From an uncultured Collinsella sp. (GTDB lineage Bacteria > Actinomycetota > Coriobacteriia > Coriobacteriales > Coriobacteriaceae): a stretch of DNA of 64,000 bases. Position 1 is the stretch's first letter. Every line of letters begins with the position of its first letter. This document shows positions 30,616-38,888 of the stretch, piece after piece. Where the stretch lies: contig UQAU01000001.1 of NCBI GenBank assembly GCA_900539035.1, positions 62,001 through 126,000 of the forward strand. Direction: 5' to 3'. Below the pieces are notes generated by a model, which was not told the origin of the DNA, searched no databases, and was given only the letters and a program-made list of their open reading frames with translations. The translations under genes and the position numbers were made by a program.

Positions 30616-32145
30616 ATGAACGAGTCGTACCGCATGGGCGAGCAATCGATTATTGCCTATCTTCAGCGACTTGCGAATGGCGTCTCGACCGCCGAACTCG
30701 ATGTTGCCGCGCTGCCTGCAGATCTACGCGCCGTTGGTGAGCAACTGCAAAAGACGCATGCCATCCTGCAACAAGAGCGCCAGCTGCTTGAGCGCAACGC
30801 CTATATCGACCCGCTCACCAACTTGGGCAACCGCAGCGGACTCGACCGTCACGTCGAGCAGCTCTGGCGCAAAGGCGATCCCTTCACCTGCGCCTATATT
30901 GACATCGACCATCTCAAGCATTGCAATGATAGGTTTGGCCACGCCGAAGGCAATCGCTATATTCTGAGCATCTGCCGCACGCTCTCCGAAACCATGGAGC
31001 ACAATGAGATGCTGTTCCGTATCGGTGGAGACGAGTTTGTGCTTATCTCGCTCTCCGCAAACGAGACTGAACTCGAGCAGCGCTTGGAGCAGGTGCGTGC
31101 CGGGCTGATCGAGGCGAGCTCAGATGGCAAGGCGCCCATGATCGCCAGCTTTAGCTTTGGCTGCTCGCGCGTCGATCCACTTGCCGGCGACACGCGTCGC
31201 CAGATGACGATGGATGCCGATCGCAAGATGTATCGCTATAAGCTTATGCATCGTGTACAGCAACCGAAAGACAATGACGCACCACAACGCCCAATCGTCG
31301 ATCAGCTTCCCTGCAACGACCGGGTGTTCCAAGCAATCTCCATGAGCTCCGAGACGCGCTATCCGTTCATCCTCAACCTCGATACGGGCGAATCGCAATG
31401 GTCGGTTAACGCCGTGCGCGATTTTGACCTGCCCTCCCAGCACCCTTTTAACTCGGTCGACATGTGGCTCGCCCGCGTTCATCCCAAGGACCGCGACAAC
31501 GTACGCGCCGAGCTCGACATGGTGATAAACGGCACGTGGCACTTCCACTACATGCAGTATCGCGTAATGGATGCCACCGGAGCATACGCGCTTTGCGACT
31601 GCACGGGTTACCGCTTGGACGGCACCGATACCGAGCCCAGCATGTATGTGGGCATCATCATCAACCGAAGCCTAGCGGATACGACCGACTCAGTGACGGG
31701 CCTGGGCGATATTCACGCCCTGGTCAACGCCATTGGCGAAATGCGCCGCGTGGCGCGCGAGGCAGGCTTTATTGCCATTAAGGTTGACGATATCGCCGAG
31801 GTCAATGCCCGCTTTGGATTCGATGCAGGCGACCGTGTGCTCGCCGAAAGCGCCGCCTGCCTCATGGATTGTTCGCGCGGCAAGGGCCGCCTGTTCCGCT
31901 CGACGGGGCCGACATTCGTGGCGCTTTTCGATGACTTTGATCCCGAAGAGACCGACGCGATCGCAGATGAAATCGAGCGGTTTCTGGGTTCTCCCGTGCT
32001 CATCGGCTCGCTTGAATATCAGCCGCCCATTCGTGTGGCGACGCTTCATCTGGACGCTGTCGATCGACAGCCCGTTTCCATTTTGAACGAGCTCAAAGCG
32101 TTGCTCGGTAAAGCCGTGCAGGTGCCAGGTACCAAACTGGATTAG
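30616..32145 (+). CDS. GGDEF/PAS/degenerate-GGDEF protein
   Basis: 509 residues. A short helical N-terminus (~1-60) precedes a complete GGDEF domain (~60-215, IDPLTNLGNR, IGGDEF at 136-141, no RxxD inhibitory site), then a PAS-like domain (~230-345) and a degenerate GGDEF (~355-500, STGPTF in place of the motif). This is the architecture of the first two thirds of the protein at 27771-30488, so the two arose by duplication; the EAL part is absent here. Predicted diguanylate cyclase. The ribosome site AAGGAGGTTATCC is almost a full complement of the 16S tail. Confidence 0.9.
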   Translation: MNESYRMGEQSIIAYLQRLANGVSTAELDVAALPADLRAVGEQLQKTHAILQQERQLLERNAYIDPLTNLGNRSGLDRHVEQLWRKGDPFTCAYIDIDHLKHCNDRFGHAEGNRYILSICRTLSETMEHNEMLFRIGGDEFVLISLSANETELEQRLEQVRAGLIEASSDGKAPMIASFSFGCSRVDPLAGDTRRQMTMDADRKMYRYKLMHRVQQPKDNDAPQRPIVDQLPCNDRVFQAISMSSETRYPFILNLDTGESQWSVNAVRDFDLPSQHPFNSVDMWLARVHPKDRDNVRAELDMVINGTWHFHYMQYRVMDATGAYALCDCTGYRLDGTDTEPSMYVGIIINRSLADTTDSVTGLGDIHALVNAIGEMRRVAREAGFIAIKVDDIAEVNARFGFDAGDRVLAESAACLMDCSRGKGRLFRSTGPTFVALFDDFDPEETDAIADEIERFLGSPVLIGSLEYQPPIRVATLHLDAVDRQPVSILNELKALLGKAVQVPGTKLD

Positions 32146-32219
32146 CACCGCGCCCGCACCGCCTCCCCCATCGTGCGATAATCCTCTGCAGAAGTCACCA
32201 ACAGCAGAGGGAGTTTGTG

Positions 32220-32843
32220 ATGAAGGTTCTTTTGGTCAATGGCAGTCCCAAGGCAAACGGCAATACCGCCCGCGCACTCGCCGAGGTCTCCGAGCAACTC
32301 AACGCCGAGGGCATTGATACCGAGGTGTTCCAGCTGGGCGCCAAGCCCATTCGCGACTGCATCGGTTGCGGCCAGTGCGGCAAGCTTGGCGGTCGCTGCA
32401 CCTTTGACGACGACGTGGTGAACGAGCTCATCGCTGCCGCCGAGCAGGCAGATGGCTTTGTCTTTGGCTCCCCCGTCTACTATGCGCATCCCAGCGGACG
32501 CATCCTCTCGGCTCTCGACCGCGCCTTCTATGCAGGCGGGCATGCCTTTGGGCACAAACCCGGCGCCGCGGTCGCCGTCGCCCGCCGTGGCGGCACGTCG
32601 ACCACCTTCGATGTACTCAACAAGTACTTCACTATCAACCAGATGCCCGTGGTGGCCTCCACGTACTGGAACAACGTCTTTGGTGCCATGCCGGGCGAGG
32701 CCGCCCAGGACGCCGAGGGCCTGGCCACCATGCGAAACATCGGCAAAAACATGGCCTGGCTCCTGCATTGTATCGAAGCAGGACAGGCCGCCGGCATCGA
32801 AGCCCCCGAAGGCGATCGCGCCCGCACCAACTTCATTCGTTAG
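32220..32843 (+). CDS. NADPH-dependent FMN reductase / iron-sulfur flavoprotein-like
   Basis: About 207 residues of flavodoxin-like fold. LLVNGSPKANGNTARAL near the start binds FMN phosphate; CIGCGQCGKLGGRC is the compact Cys motif seen in iron-sulfur flavoproteins and related oxidoreductases; FGSPVYYAHPSG is the second flavin loop. Likely a cytoplasmic electron-transfer or quinone/nitro reductase. ATG 32220 after AGAGGGAG; a GTG directly before it is an alternative. Co-transcribed with the ArsC-like gene 15 bp downstream. Confidence 0.85.
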   Translation: MKVLLVNGSPKANGNTARALAEVSEQLNAEGIDTEVFQLGAKPIRDCIGCGQCGKLGGRCTFDDDVVNELIAAAEQADGFVFGSPVYYAHPSGRILSALDRAFYAGGHAFGHKPGAAVAVARRGGTSTTFDVLNKYFTINQMPVVASTYWNNVFGAMPGEAAQDAEGLATMRNIGKNMAWLLHCIEAGQAAGIEAPEGDRARTNFIR

Positions 32844-32858
32844 AACGGGAGCCGATAA

Positions 32859-33200
32859 GTGAACGTGCAAATTTTTGGCACCAAAAAGTCTTTCGATACC
32901 AAGAAGGCCCAGCGCTATTTTAAGGAGCGCCGCATTAAGGTGCAGTTTATCGACCTTAAGGAAAAGGAGATGAGCAAGGGCGAGCTCACGAGCGTGATGC
33001 AGGCGGTCGGCGACATCGACAAGCTACTCAACCCCAAGGCCAAGGACGAGGAAACGCTCGCGCTCATCCAGCACCTCACCCCTAGCCAGCGCTTCGACAA
33101 GCTGCTCGAGAACCAGCAGGTCTTGGCCGAGCCCATCGTGCGCAACGGCAAAAAGGCCACCGTCGGTTATTGCCCCGATGTATGGGGAGCCTGGGAGTAG
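32859..33200 (+). CDS. ArsC/Spx-family thioredoxin-fold protein lacking the catalytic Cys
   Basis: 113 residues of the ArsC/YffB family (IQFIDLKEKE-like segment, LLNPKAKDEETL, LAEPIVRNGKKATVGY). The position of the active Cys near residue 11 is occupied by the sequence TKKSFDTKKA, so the arsenate-reductase thiol is missing. The family role without the Cys is unknown; an Spx-like or binding role is possible. GTG start after CGGGAGCCGATAA. Confidence 0.85.
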   Translation: MNVQIFGTKKSFDTKKAQRYFKERRIKVQFIDLKEKEMSKGELTSVMQAVGDIDKLLNPKAKDEETLALIQHLTPSQRFDKLLENQQVLAEPIVRNGKKATVGYCPDVWGAWE

Positions 33201-33286
33201 CTTGTGTTATTTGCCGGCGCGTGGGTATAAGAGCAGGCGTTTGGCATAAGATTCAACTGTAAGCCATGTCTAACAAAGGAGGGCAC

Positions 33287-34417
33287 ATGCCCAACAAACC
33301 CGTGAAGATCATCATGCTTACCGGATACCTCGGTGCCGGCAAGACCACGCTGCTCAACCACATCCTCGCTAACGACGGCGGCATCCGCGCCGCCGTGATC
33401 GTCAACGATATCGGCGAGATCAACGTCGACGCTAGCCTTATCGCCGACGGCGGTCTTTCCGAGACCGACGACCTCATCCCGCTCACCAACGGCTGCATCT
33501 GCTGCACGCTTTCGGATGACCTGGCCAACCAGCTGCAGGGCATCGCCGATTCGGGCAAGTTCGACTACATCATCATCGAGGCATCGGGCATTTGCGAGCC
33601 TATCCCCATCGCCTACACCATCTCGAGCTTCTGCGACGAGGCCAAAGTGGGCGGCGAGCCCAAACTTGCGCTCGACAACATCGTGGCCGTGGTCGACTGC
33701 GCCCGCATGTACGACGAGTTCAACGGCGGTCGCGACCTGCTGGCCGAGGATATCGACGAGGACGACATCGAAAGCCTGCTCATCCAGCAGATCGAGTTCT
33801 GCTCCACGCTGATCCTCAACAAGACCGATACCGTGAGCCCCGAGCAGATTGCCGAGCTCAAGGCCATCGTGCGCAGCCTGCAGAAAGACGCCGTGATCGT
33901 CGAGGCCCAAAACGGCGAGGTCCCCATGGAGGAGCTGCTCGATACCGACCGCTTCGACTTTATGCGCGCCTACAACTCCGCCGCCTGGATCGAGGCCATG
34001 GAGCATCCCGAGGAGCACGACGACCCCGAGGTGCTCGAGTACGACATCGAGACCTTTGTGTACTCGCGCCGCAAGCCGTTTGACCTGCAGAAGTTCACCG
34101 ATTTTGTTGAGCAGGAGTGGCCCGACGAGGTCATCCGCGTCAAGGGTCCGCTGTGGCAGACCGGCGATCCGGACATGTGCTACATGTTCGAGCAGGCCGG
34201 CCACCAGATGCGCCTGATGGAGAACGGTCTGTTCGTTGACTCCGCGCCCGAGGGCGAGAAGCAGAAGATCATCGACGAGAACCCCGAGATCATGCAGATT
34301 TGGGACGACGAGACGGGCGACCGCATGACGAGCCTGTGCATCATCGGCCGTCACATGGACAAGGATGCGCTCATCGCCTCCCTCGATGCCTGCCTGACCG
34401 ACTGGCACCGCGCCTAG
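33287..34417 (+). CDS. G3E-family (CobW/ZagA) metal-chaperone GTPase
   Basis: 376 residues. P-loop GYLGAGKTTLLN (~10-21), the metal-binding CxCC motif in NGCICCTL (~72-76), Walker B-like IIIEASGI, the NKTD guanine motif and a CobW C-terminal domain (~270-370). Such proteins load zinc or cobalt into client enzymes using GTP. The ATG at 33287 follows AAAGGAGGG; an ATG at 33266 has no site. No Zur site was recognised upstream. It ends in a strong terminator. Confidence 0.92.
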   Translation: MPNKPVKIIMLTGYLGAGKTTLLNHILANDGGIRAAVIVNDIGEINVDASLIADGGLSETDDLIPLTNGCICCTLSDDLANQLQGIADSGKFDYIIIEASGICEPIPIAYTISSFCDEAKVGGEPKLALDNIVAVVDCARMYDEFNGGRDLLAEDIDEDDIESLLIQQIEFCSTLILNKTDTVSPEQIAELKAIVRSLQKDAVIVEAQNGEVPMEELLDTDRFDFMRAYNSAAWIEAMEHPEEHDDPEVLEYDIETFVYSRRKPFDLQKFTDFVEQEWPDEVIRVKGPLWQTGDPDMCYMFEQAGHQMRLMENGLFVDSAPEGEKQKIIDENPEIMQIWDDETGDRMTSLCIIGRHMDKDALIASLDACLTDWHRA

Positions 34418-34455
34418 GTTTATCCAAGCGGGCATTTGTCCGAAAAGTAGTCGCC

Positions 34456-34494
34456 AACCACCACGAAGGTGTCTGTCCCTTCGTGGTGGTTTTT
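34456..34494 (+). terminator. Terminator after the G3E GTPase gene
   Basis: AACCACCACGAAGG pairs with CCTTCGTGGTGGTT around a short loop, followed by a T-run. Confidence 0.93.
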
Positions 34495-34515
34495 CGTTCT
34501 GAGCCAAGGAGATTC

Positions 34516-35115
34516 ATGTTCAACATCGTGCTGTATGCGCCCGAGATTCCAGCCAATACGGGCAATATCGGCCGCACCTGCGTGGTTACCGGCACCCGCC
34601 TGCATCTGGTGGAGCCGCTGGGGTTTTCGCTCGACGACAAGACGGTACGTCGCGCCGGCCTGGGCTACTGGCAAAACTTGGACGTGACGACCTATGCCGG
34701 CTGGGAGGACTTCCTTGCGCGCAACGGCCTCTCCCCCGCCGATGGCCGCCTGCATCTGTTGACCAAAAAGGCACGCCGCACCTATGCGCAGAGCACCTAT
34801 CGCGACGGCGACTTCTTGGTCTTTGGCAGCGAGAGCTCGGGCATTCCCGAGCCACTGCTTGCCGCGGCGCCCGAGCGCTGCGAGCGCATCCCGATGCTGC
34901 GCGATCGCGACTCGCTTGATAACGCCGAGACTTGGGAAGCCCACGAGGTGTCGCTGGGGCATATCGAGGACGGCCATGAGGCCATCCTTCGGCAGGATAT
35001 CTGCGGCAACTTCGTCAATCCGGACGACTACCGCATCAGCGCACTCAACCTCTCCAACAGCGCCGCCATCGTCCTCTACGAAGCCCTGCGCCAAACAGGC
35101 TTTCCGGGAATGTGA
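34516..35115 (+). CDS. trmL: tRNA (cytidine/uridine-34 2'-O)-methyltransferase TrmL
   Basis: 199 residues of the SPOUT (alpha/beta-knot) family. Motif 1 NIVLYAPEIPANTGNIGRTC, motif 2 FGSESSGIPEPLL and motif 3 around RISALNLSNSAAIVLYEALRQ are complete; the knot binds S-adenosylmethionine. It methylates the wobble ribose of tRNA-Leu. An extra ~30 residues between motifs 2 and 3 make it longer than the 157-residue E. coli protein. ATG 34516 after AAGGAGATTC. Confidence 0.9.
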   Translation: MFNIVLYAPEIPANTGNIGRTCVVTGTRLHLVEPLGFSLDDKTVRRAGLGYWQNLDVTTYAGWEDFLARNGLSPADGRLHLLTKKARRTYAQSTYRDGDFLVFGSESSGIPEPLLAAAPERCERIPMLRDRDSLDNAETWEAHEVSLGHIEDGHEAILRQDICGNFVNPDDYRISALNLSNSAAIVLYEALRQTGFPGM

Positions 35116-35155
35116 TAAAGGAACTGTCCCCTTGTTACATTCAAACGCCATATAG

Positions 35156-35209
35156 TTAAACGTAATTAATCGTTTTTAACTGAAATTAACTAGAATAAAA
35201 TGAAGTTAA
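35156..35209 (+). promoter_or_regulatory. 10-bp-phased TTAA array upstream of AAA ATPase 1
   Basis: TTAA begins at 35156, 35166, 35176, 35186 and 35206, and TAAA at the missing 35196 position: six units at exactly 10-bp steps. The typical unit is TTAAC followed by 5-6 variable bases. The TAAAAT at 35196 could be a -10 hexamer. The array ends 24 bp before the GTG start, so a bound protein would cover one face of the promoter. Confidence 0.7.
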
Positions 35210-35233
35210 CCCGAGACGCTAAAGGAGGGCATT

Positions 35234-36334
35234 GTGGAATATCTTGAGAACCCATTTACCCCCAGTTTTGGTGAGGTTCCTGCCCATCTCGCTGGCAGAC
35301 AACAGATTATTCGGGATTTGGACCGTGCCTTCTTGAGTCAGCGCAGGCGCCCAGAATTGACCTCGATCTTCGCAGGCGCGCGGGGACCCGGAAAACCCGC
35401 TCTCATGTCGCCGCGCGCGACATGGGCGGAACCCCACGGCTGGATAGCCGTAAAGACGACCGCGCTCCCGGGAATGCTTGAGGAAATCGAATTCGGGGCG
35501 AAACGCGCCGCAGCCCATCTCATCGACTCGTCCGACCACTTCGAAGTCACCGGCCTCGGAATTGCACCGCTCGGCAGTATCGAGGTCAATCGTGTCCACG
35601 ATGCCTCAACCTGGCGTTATCGCATGAGCGACATCATCGACCAGCTCAACGAGGCGGGCACCGGTCTGCTCGTCACAGTTGACGAGGTGGACCCGACACT
35701 CGACGAGATGATTCAGCTTGCAGCGACGTATCAGCACTTTGTGACCGATGAGAAACGCGTCGCCCTGCTCATGGCGGGACTTCCCAACAACGTCTCGACG
35801 TTGCTGAACCACAAGACGGTCTCGTTCCTTCGCCGCGCCCAACAATATCATCTGGGTCGCATTGCCGACTATGACGTACGCGAGGCCTTGATTCGCACAA
35901 TCCAGGAAAACGATCGCCTGGCAGATGCTGAGGGAATCGATAGAGCCGTTCGCTCGATCTCTGGTTTTCCCTTCCTATTGCAACTCGTAGGCTACCGTGC
36001 CTGGGATCTCACAAGCGATTCGAAGGAAATCTCGTCACGCGACTTTGACCTGGGAATCAAAATCGCGCGCGACGAGATGGACGACCGAATCCTTGCGGCA
36101 ACCTATCGGGAACTCACTGCAGAGGACAAGCGATTCCTCATCGCCATGCTCGATGACGAGGAAGAGTCCACCACCGCTGACCTTGTCGAGCGCCTTAAGC
36201 GTTCGCCGCAGCAGGTCTCCCGCTACCGACGCCGCATGATAGACGCCGGCATCATCGGAGAACGCGGGCGCGGTATCGTCGCTTTTGAATTGCCGTTTTT
36301 CCGCGACTATCTCGCCGCTCAGTGCGTGAAATAG
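35234..36334 (+). CDS. AAA_16-type ATPase with C-terminal winged helix, altered Walker A (ATPase 1)
   Basis: 366 residues. The N-terminal NPF...GR segment, P-loop region (~residue 50), Walker B LLVTVDEVD (~152-160) and a C-terminal winged helix (~290-350, TADLVERLKRSPQQVSRYRRRMI) match the archaeal-type ATPases common in Coriobacteriia and bifidobacteria. The P-loop reads GARGPGKPAL: the Lys is kept but the Mg-binding Thr/Ser is Pro, so ATP hydrolysis may be impaired. The next residues (SPRATWAE) also look worn compared with the paralog at 38881-39999. GTG start after AAAGGAGGG. Function unknown; the wHTH suggests DNA binding. Confidence 0.8.
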   Translation: MEYLENPFTPSFGEVPAHLAGRQQIIRDLDRAFLSQRRRPELTSIFAGARGPGKPALMSPRATWAEPHGWIAVKTTALPGMLEEIEFGAKRAAAHLIDSSDHFEVTGLGIAPLGSIEVNRVHDASTWRYRMSDIIDQLNEAGTGLLVTVDEVDPTLDEMIQLAATYQHFVTDEKRVALLMAGLPNNVSTLLNHKTVSFLRRAQQYHLGRIADYDVREALIRTIQENDRLADAEGIDRAVRSISGFPFLLQLVGYRAWDLTSDSKEISSRDFDLGIKIARDEMDDRILAATYRELTAEDKRFLIAMLDDEEESTTADLVERLKRSPQQVSRYRRRMIDAGIIGERGRGIVAFELPFFRDYLAAQCVK

Positions 36335-36339
36335 GCATC

Positions 36340-36372
36340 AATGAGGCAAAGGGGCTGTCCCTTTGCCTCATT
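36340..36372. terminator. Hairpin between ATPase 1 and the UvrA-like gene
   Basis: AATGAGGCAAAGGG pairs perfectly with CCCTTTGCCTCATT (36359-36372) between two convergent genes. The GGGCTGTCCC core links it to the other CTGTCCC hairpins of the window. Confidence 0.75.
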
Positions 36373-36374
36373 GT

Positions 36375-38888
36375 CTATAGGTAGCGACCGGTAATGCTCT
36401 TGGAGCAGGCCGCGATGTCGCCTGGCGTACCGGCGCAGACGATTTGCCCGCCGGCGCCACCACCGCCCGGGCCCATGTCGATCACATAATCGGCGTTACG
36501 GATAAGGTCAAGATCGTGTTCGATCACGATAACCGTGGCGCCCTTGGCAACGAGGCCGTCAAACACACTCAGCAGCACCTGAACATCGAGCGGATGGAGT
36601 CCGATCGTGGGCTCGTCGAACACGAATACGGCATCATCCTGCACACGACCCATCTCGCTCGCAAGCTTAAGACGCTGAGCCTCGCCGCCCGAAAGCGCCG
36701 GTGTGGGCTCGCCTAGGGTGAGATAACCCAGGCCCAGGTCGTGCAAGGTCTGCAAGCGCGTCTGAACCTTCTTGAGTCCCAGTGTGGCGTCGAGAGCCTC
36801 GTCCACGCTCATATCCATGAGCTGCGGCAACGTAAGCAGACTCCCGTCCTTGCCCTCGCGATGGATATGCGAAGCCGCGTCTGCATAACGCGAACCACGA
36901 CATGCCGGGCAGACGATCTCGACATCGGGCAAAAACTGCACGTCGAGCGATATCGAGCCCGTGCCATCGCACATAGGGCAGCGCAAGGCGCCAGTGTTGT
37001 AGCTAAAGGCGCCCGCCTTGTAACCGGCTGCCTTGGCCTCGGGCGTGCGGGCGAAGGCGCGACGCAGCTCATCATGGATGTCGGCATAAGTCGCCACCGT
37101 CGAGCGCACGTTGGCGCCGATAGGCGTAGCGTCAATCAGGTTTGCGCGTGCGATACCCTCGGCGTCGACCCAGCGCACATGGCTTGGCAGGCGCTCGCCA
37201 GCTGCCTGGGCCTTAAGCGCCGGGATGAGCGTCTCGAGCACCAACGTCGTCTTGCCCGAACCCGAAACGCCCGTCACCGCGACAAGACGGCCGCGCGGGA
37301 TATCGACTTCGAGCGGCTTGACGGTATGGATGGCATTGGTTGCCATGCGAATATGTCCCTGGTCGAACATTTCGTCGTCAGTCACCTGCGGACGCATGCG
37401 CTTGGACTCTGCGCGCAAAAACGGGGCGATGCGGCTGCCCTGCGATTGTTCGACCTCGTCCACCGTGCCAGCGGCAATCACATTACCGCCGCCTGCTCCG
37501 GCAACGGGCCCCATCTCGACCAGATAGTCGGCTTCCGCCAGTACGCGTGTATCGTGGTCGACAACAACCACGGTGTTGCCGTCGCCTACCAGGTCGCGCA
37601 TAACGCCAACCAGGCCGTCGACATTGGCAGGATGCAAGCCGATCGAGGGCTCATCCAACACATAAAGCACGCCCGTCGATCGGTTGCGCACCACGCGGGC
37701 GAGCTGCACACGCTGGCGCTCACCCGTGGAGAGCGTGGCACCGGCGCGATCGAGCGAAAGATAATCGAGGCCCAGATCGACCAGACGACGGGCCGTGCTC
37801 AAAAACGAATCGCAGATATCCGTCGCCATGGGCTGCATCTCGGCCGGCAAGGATGCGGGCACCCCGCGCACCCACTCAATCGCCTCGCCCAGTGTCATGG
37901 CCGCGGCCTGCGCCAGATTGATACCGCGCACCTGGGGCTGGCGCGCAGTCTCGGAGAGACGCGTGCCGCCGCATTCACGGCATGGCCCCTCGCGTAAAAA
38001 GCGCGCAACGCGCTTGAGGCCCTTGTCGTCCTTAACCTTGGCGAGCGCATTCTCGACGGTATAGACGGCGTTGTAATAGGTAAAGTCGAGCGGCGTGGCG
38101 CCCTCGCCGTTTTTGGGAACGTAGAGAATATGCTTCTTAACCGCCGGACCATGGAACACGATGTCGCGCTCTTGAGGCGTGAGCTGGTTAAACGGTACGT
38201 CGGTGCGTACGCCCATCTCGCCGGCCACCTGCTTCATCAGATCCCACATGAGTGTGCCCCAAGGAAGCACCGCGCCTTCGTTGATGGTCTTTGACTCGTC
38301 GGGCACCAGGCTCGCTTCGTCCACCTCGCGCATGACACCGGTGCCGCCGCAGGTAGGGCACGCACCACCGCTATTGAAAGCCAAATCCTCGGCACTCGGC
38401 GCGTAGAACTCGCGGCCGCATATCGGACACGTGAGCGACAGGCCCGCAGCCACGTTAAGGCTCGGCTCCACGCGCGCCCCGCAGTGCGGGCACACGTGAT
38501 GGGCGCAGCGGCTAAAGAGCAGACGCAGGCTGTTGTTGAGCTCGGTCATGGTGCCAAAAGTGGAACGCACGCCCGGCACGCTGGGGCGCTGATGCAATGC
38601 GAGCGCCGCCGGCACGTGCAAGACCTCATCCACCTGGGCGTGTTCGGCCTGTGTCAGGCGACGTCGAGTATAGGTGCTGAGTGCTTCCAAGTAGCGACGC
38701 GAACCCTCGGCATAAAGAACCCCCAGCGCCAGCGAACTCTTGCCCGAACCCGACACGCCGGCAATACCCACGAGCTTTCTCAGCGGGATATCAATATCGA
38801 CGTCCTTAAGGTTATGGACGCGCGCGCCACGCACCTCGATAGCCTGCGGGCTCATCTTCTGTTCCGTCACCTTTATCACCCTACTCAT
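36375..38888 (-). CDS. UvrA-like ABC ATPase, short form
   Basis: 837 residues, against ~940 for UvrA. Two ABC modules each with P-loop (GVSGSGKSSLALG near 45, GVSGSGKTTLVLE near 535), signature motifs LSTGERQR and LSGGEAQR, and Walker B VLDEPSIGLHP and VFDEPTIGLHP. Zinc-finger Cys pairs are present (CPHC...CPIC, CPTC, CPMC...CPAC). The shorter first module fits UvrA2-like paralogs that often lack the UvrB-binding part and are linked to drug tolerance or DNA-lesion binding. Its ATG overlaps the stop of ATPase 2 (8 bases), indicating translational coupling; an ATG at 38855 with AAAGGTGA upstream is an alternative start. Confidence 0.9.
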   Translation of the reverse strand: MSRVIKVTEQKMSPQAIEVRGARVHNLKDVDIDIPLRKLVGIAGVSGSGKSSLALGVLYAEGSRRYLEALSTYTRRRLTQAEHAQVDEVLHVPAALALHQRPSVPGVRSTFGTMTELNNSLRLLFSRCAHHVCPHCGARVEPSLNVAAGLSLTCPICGREFYAPSAEDLAFNSGGACPTCGGTGVMREVDEASLVPDESKTINEGAVLPWGTLMWDLMKQVAGEMGVRTDVPFNQLTPQERDIVFHGPAVKKHILYVPKNGEGATPLDFTYYNAVYTVENALAKVKDDKGLKRVARFLREGPCRECGGTRLSETARQPQVRGINLAQAAAMTLGEAIEWVRGVPASLPAEMQPMATDICDSFLSTARRLVDLGLDYLSLDRAGATLSTGERQRVQLARVVRNRSTGVLYVLDEPSIGLHPANVDGLVGVMRDLVGDGNTVVVVDHDTRVLAEADYLVEMGPVAGAGGGNVIAAGTVDEVEQSQGSRIAPFLRAESKRMRPQVTDDEMFDQGHIRMATNAIHTVKPLEVDIPRGRLVAVTGVSGSGKTTLVLETLIPALKAQAAGERLPSHVRWVDAEGIARANLIDATPIGANVRSTVATYADIHDELRRAFARTPEAKAAGYKAGAFSYNTGALRCPMCDGTGSISLDVQFLPDVEIVCPACRGSRYADAASHIHREGKDGSLLTLPQLMDMSVDEALDATLGLKKVQTRLQTLHDLGLGYLTLGEPTPALSGGEAQRLKLASEMGRVQDDAVFVFDEPTIGLHPLDVQVLLSVFDGLVAKGATVIVIEHDLDLIRNADYVIDMGPGGGGAGGQIVCAGTPGDIAACSKSITGRYL

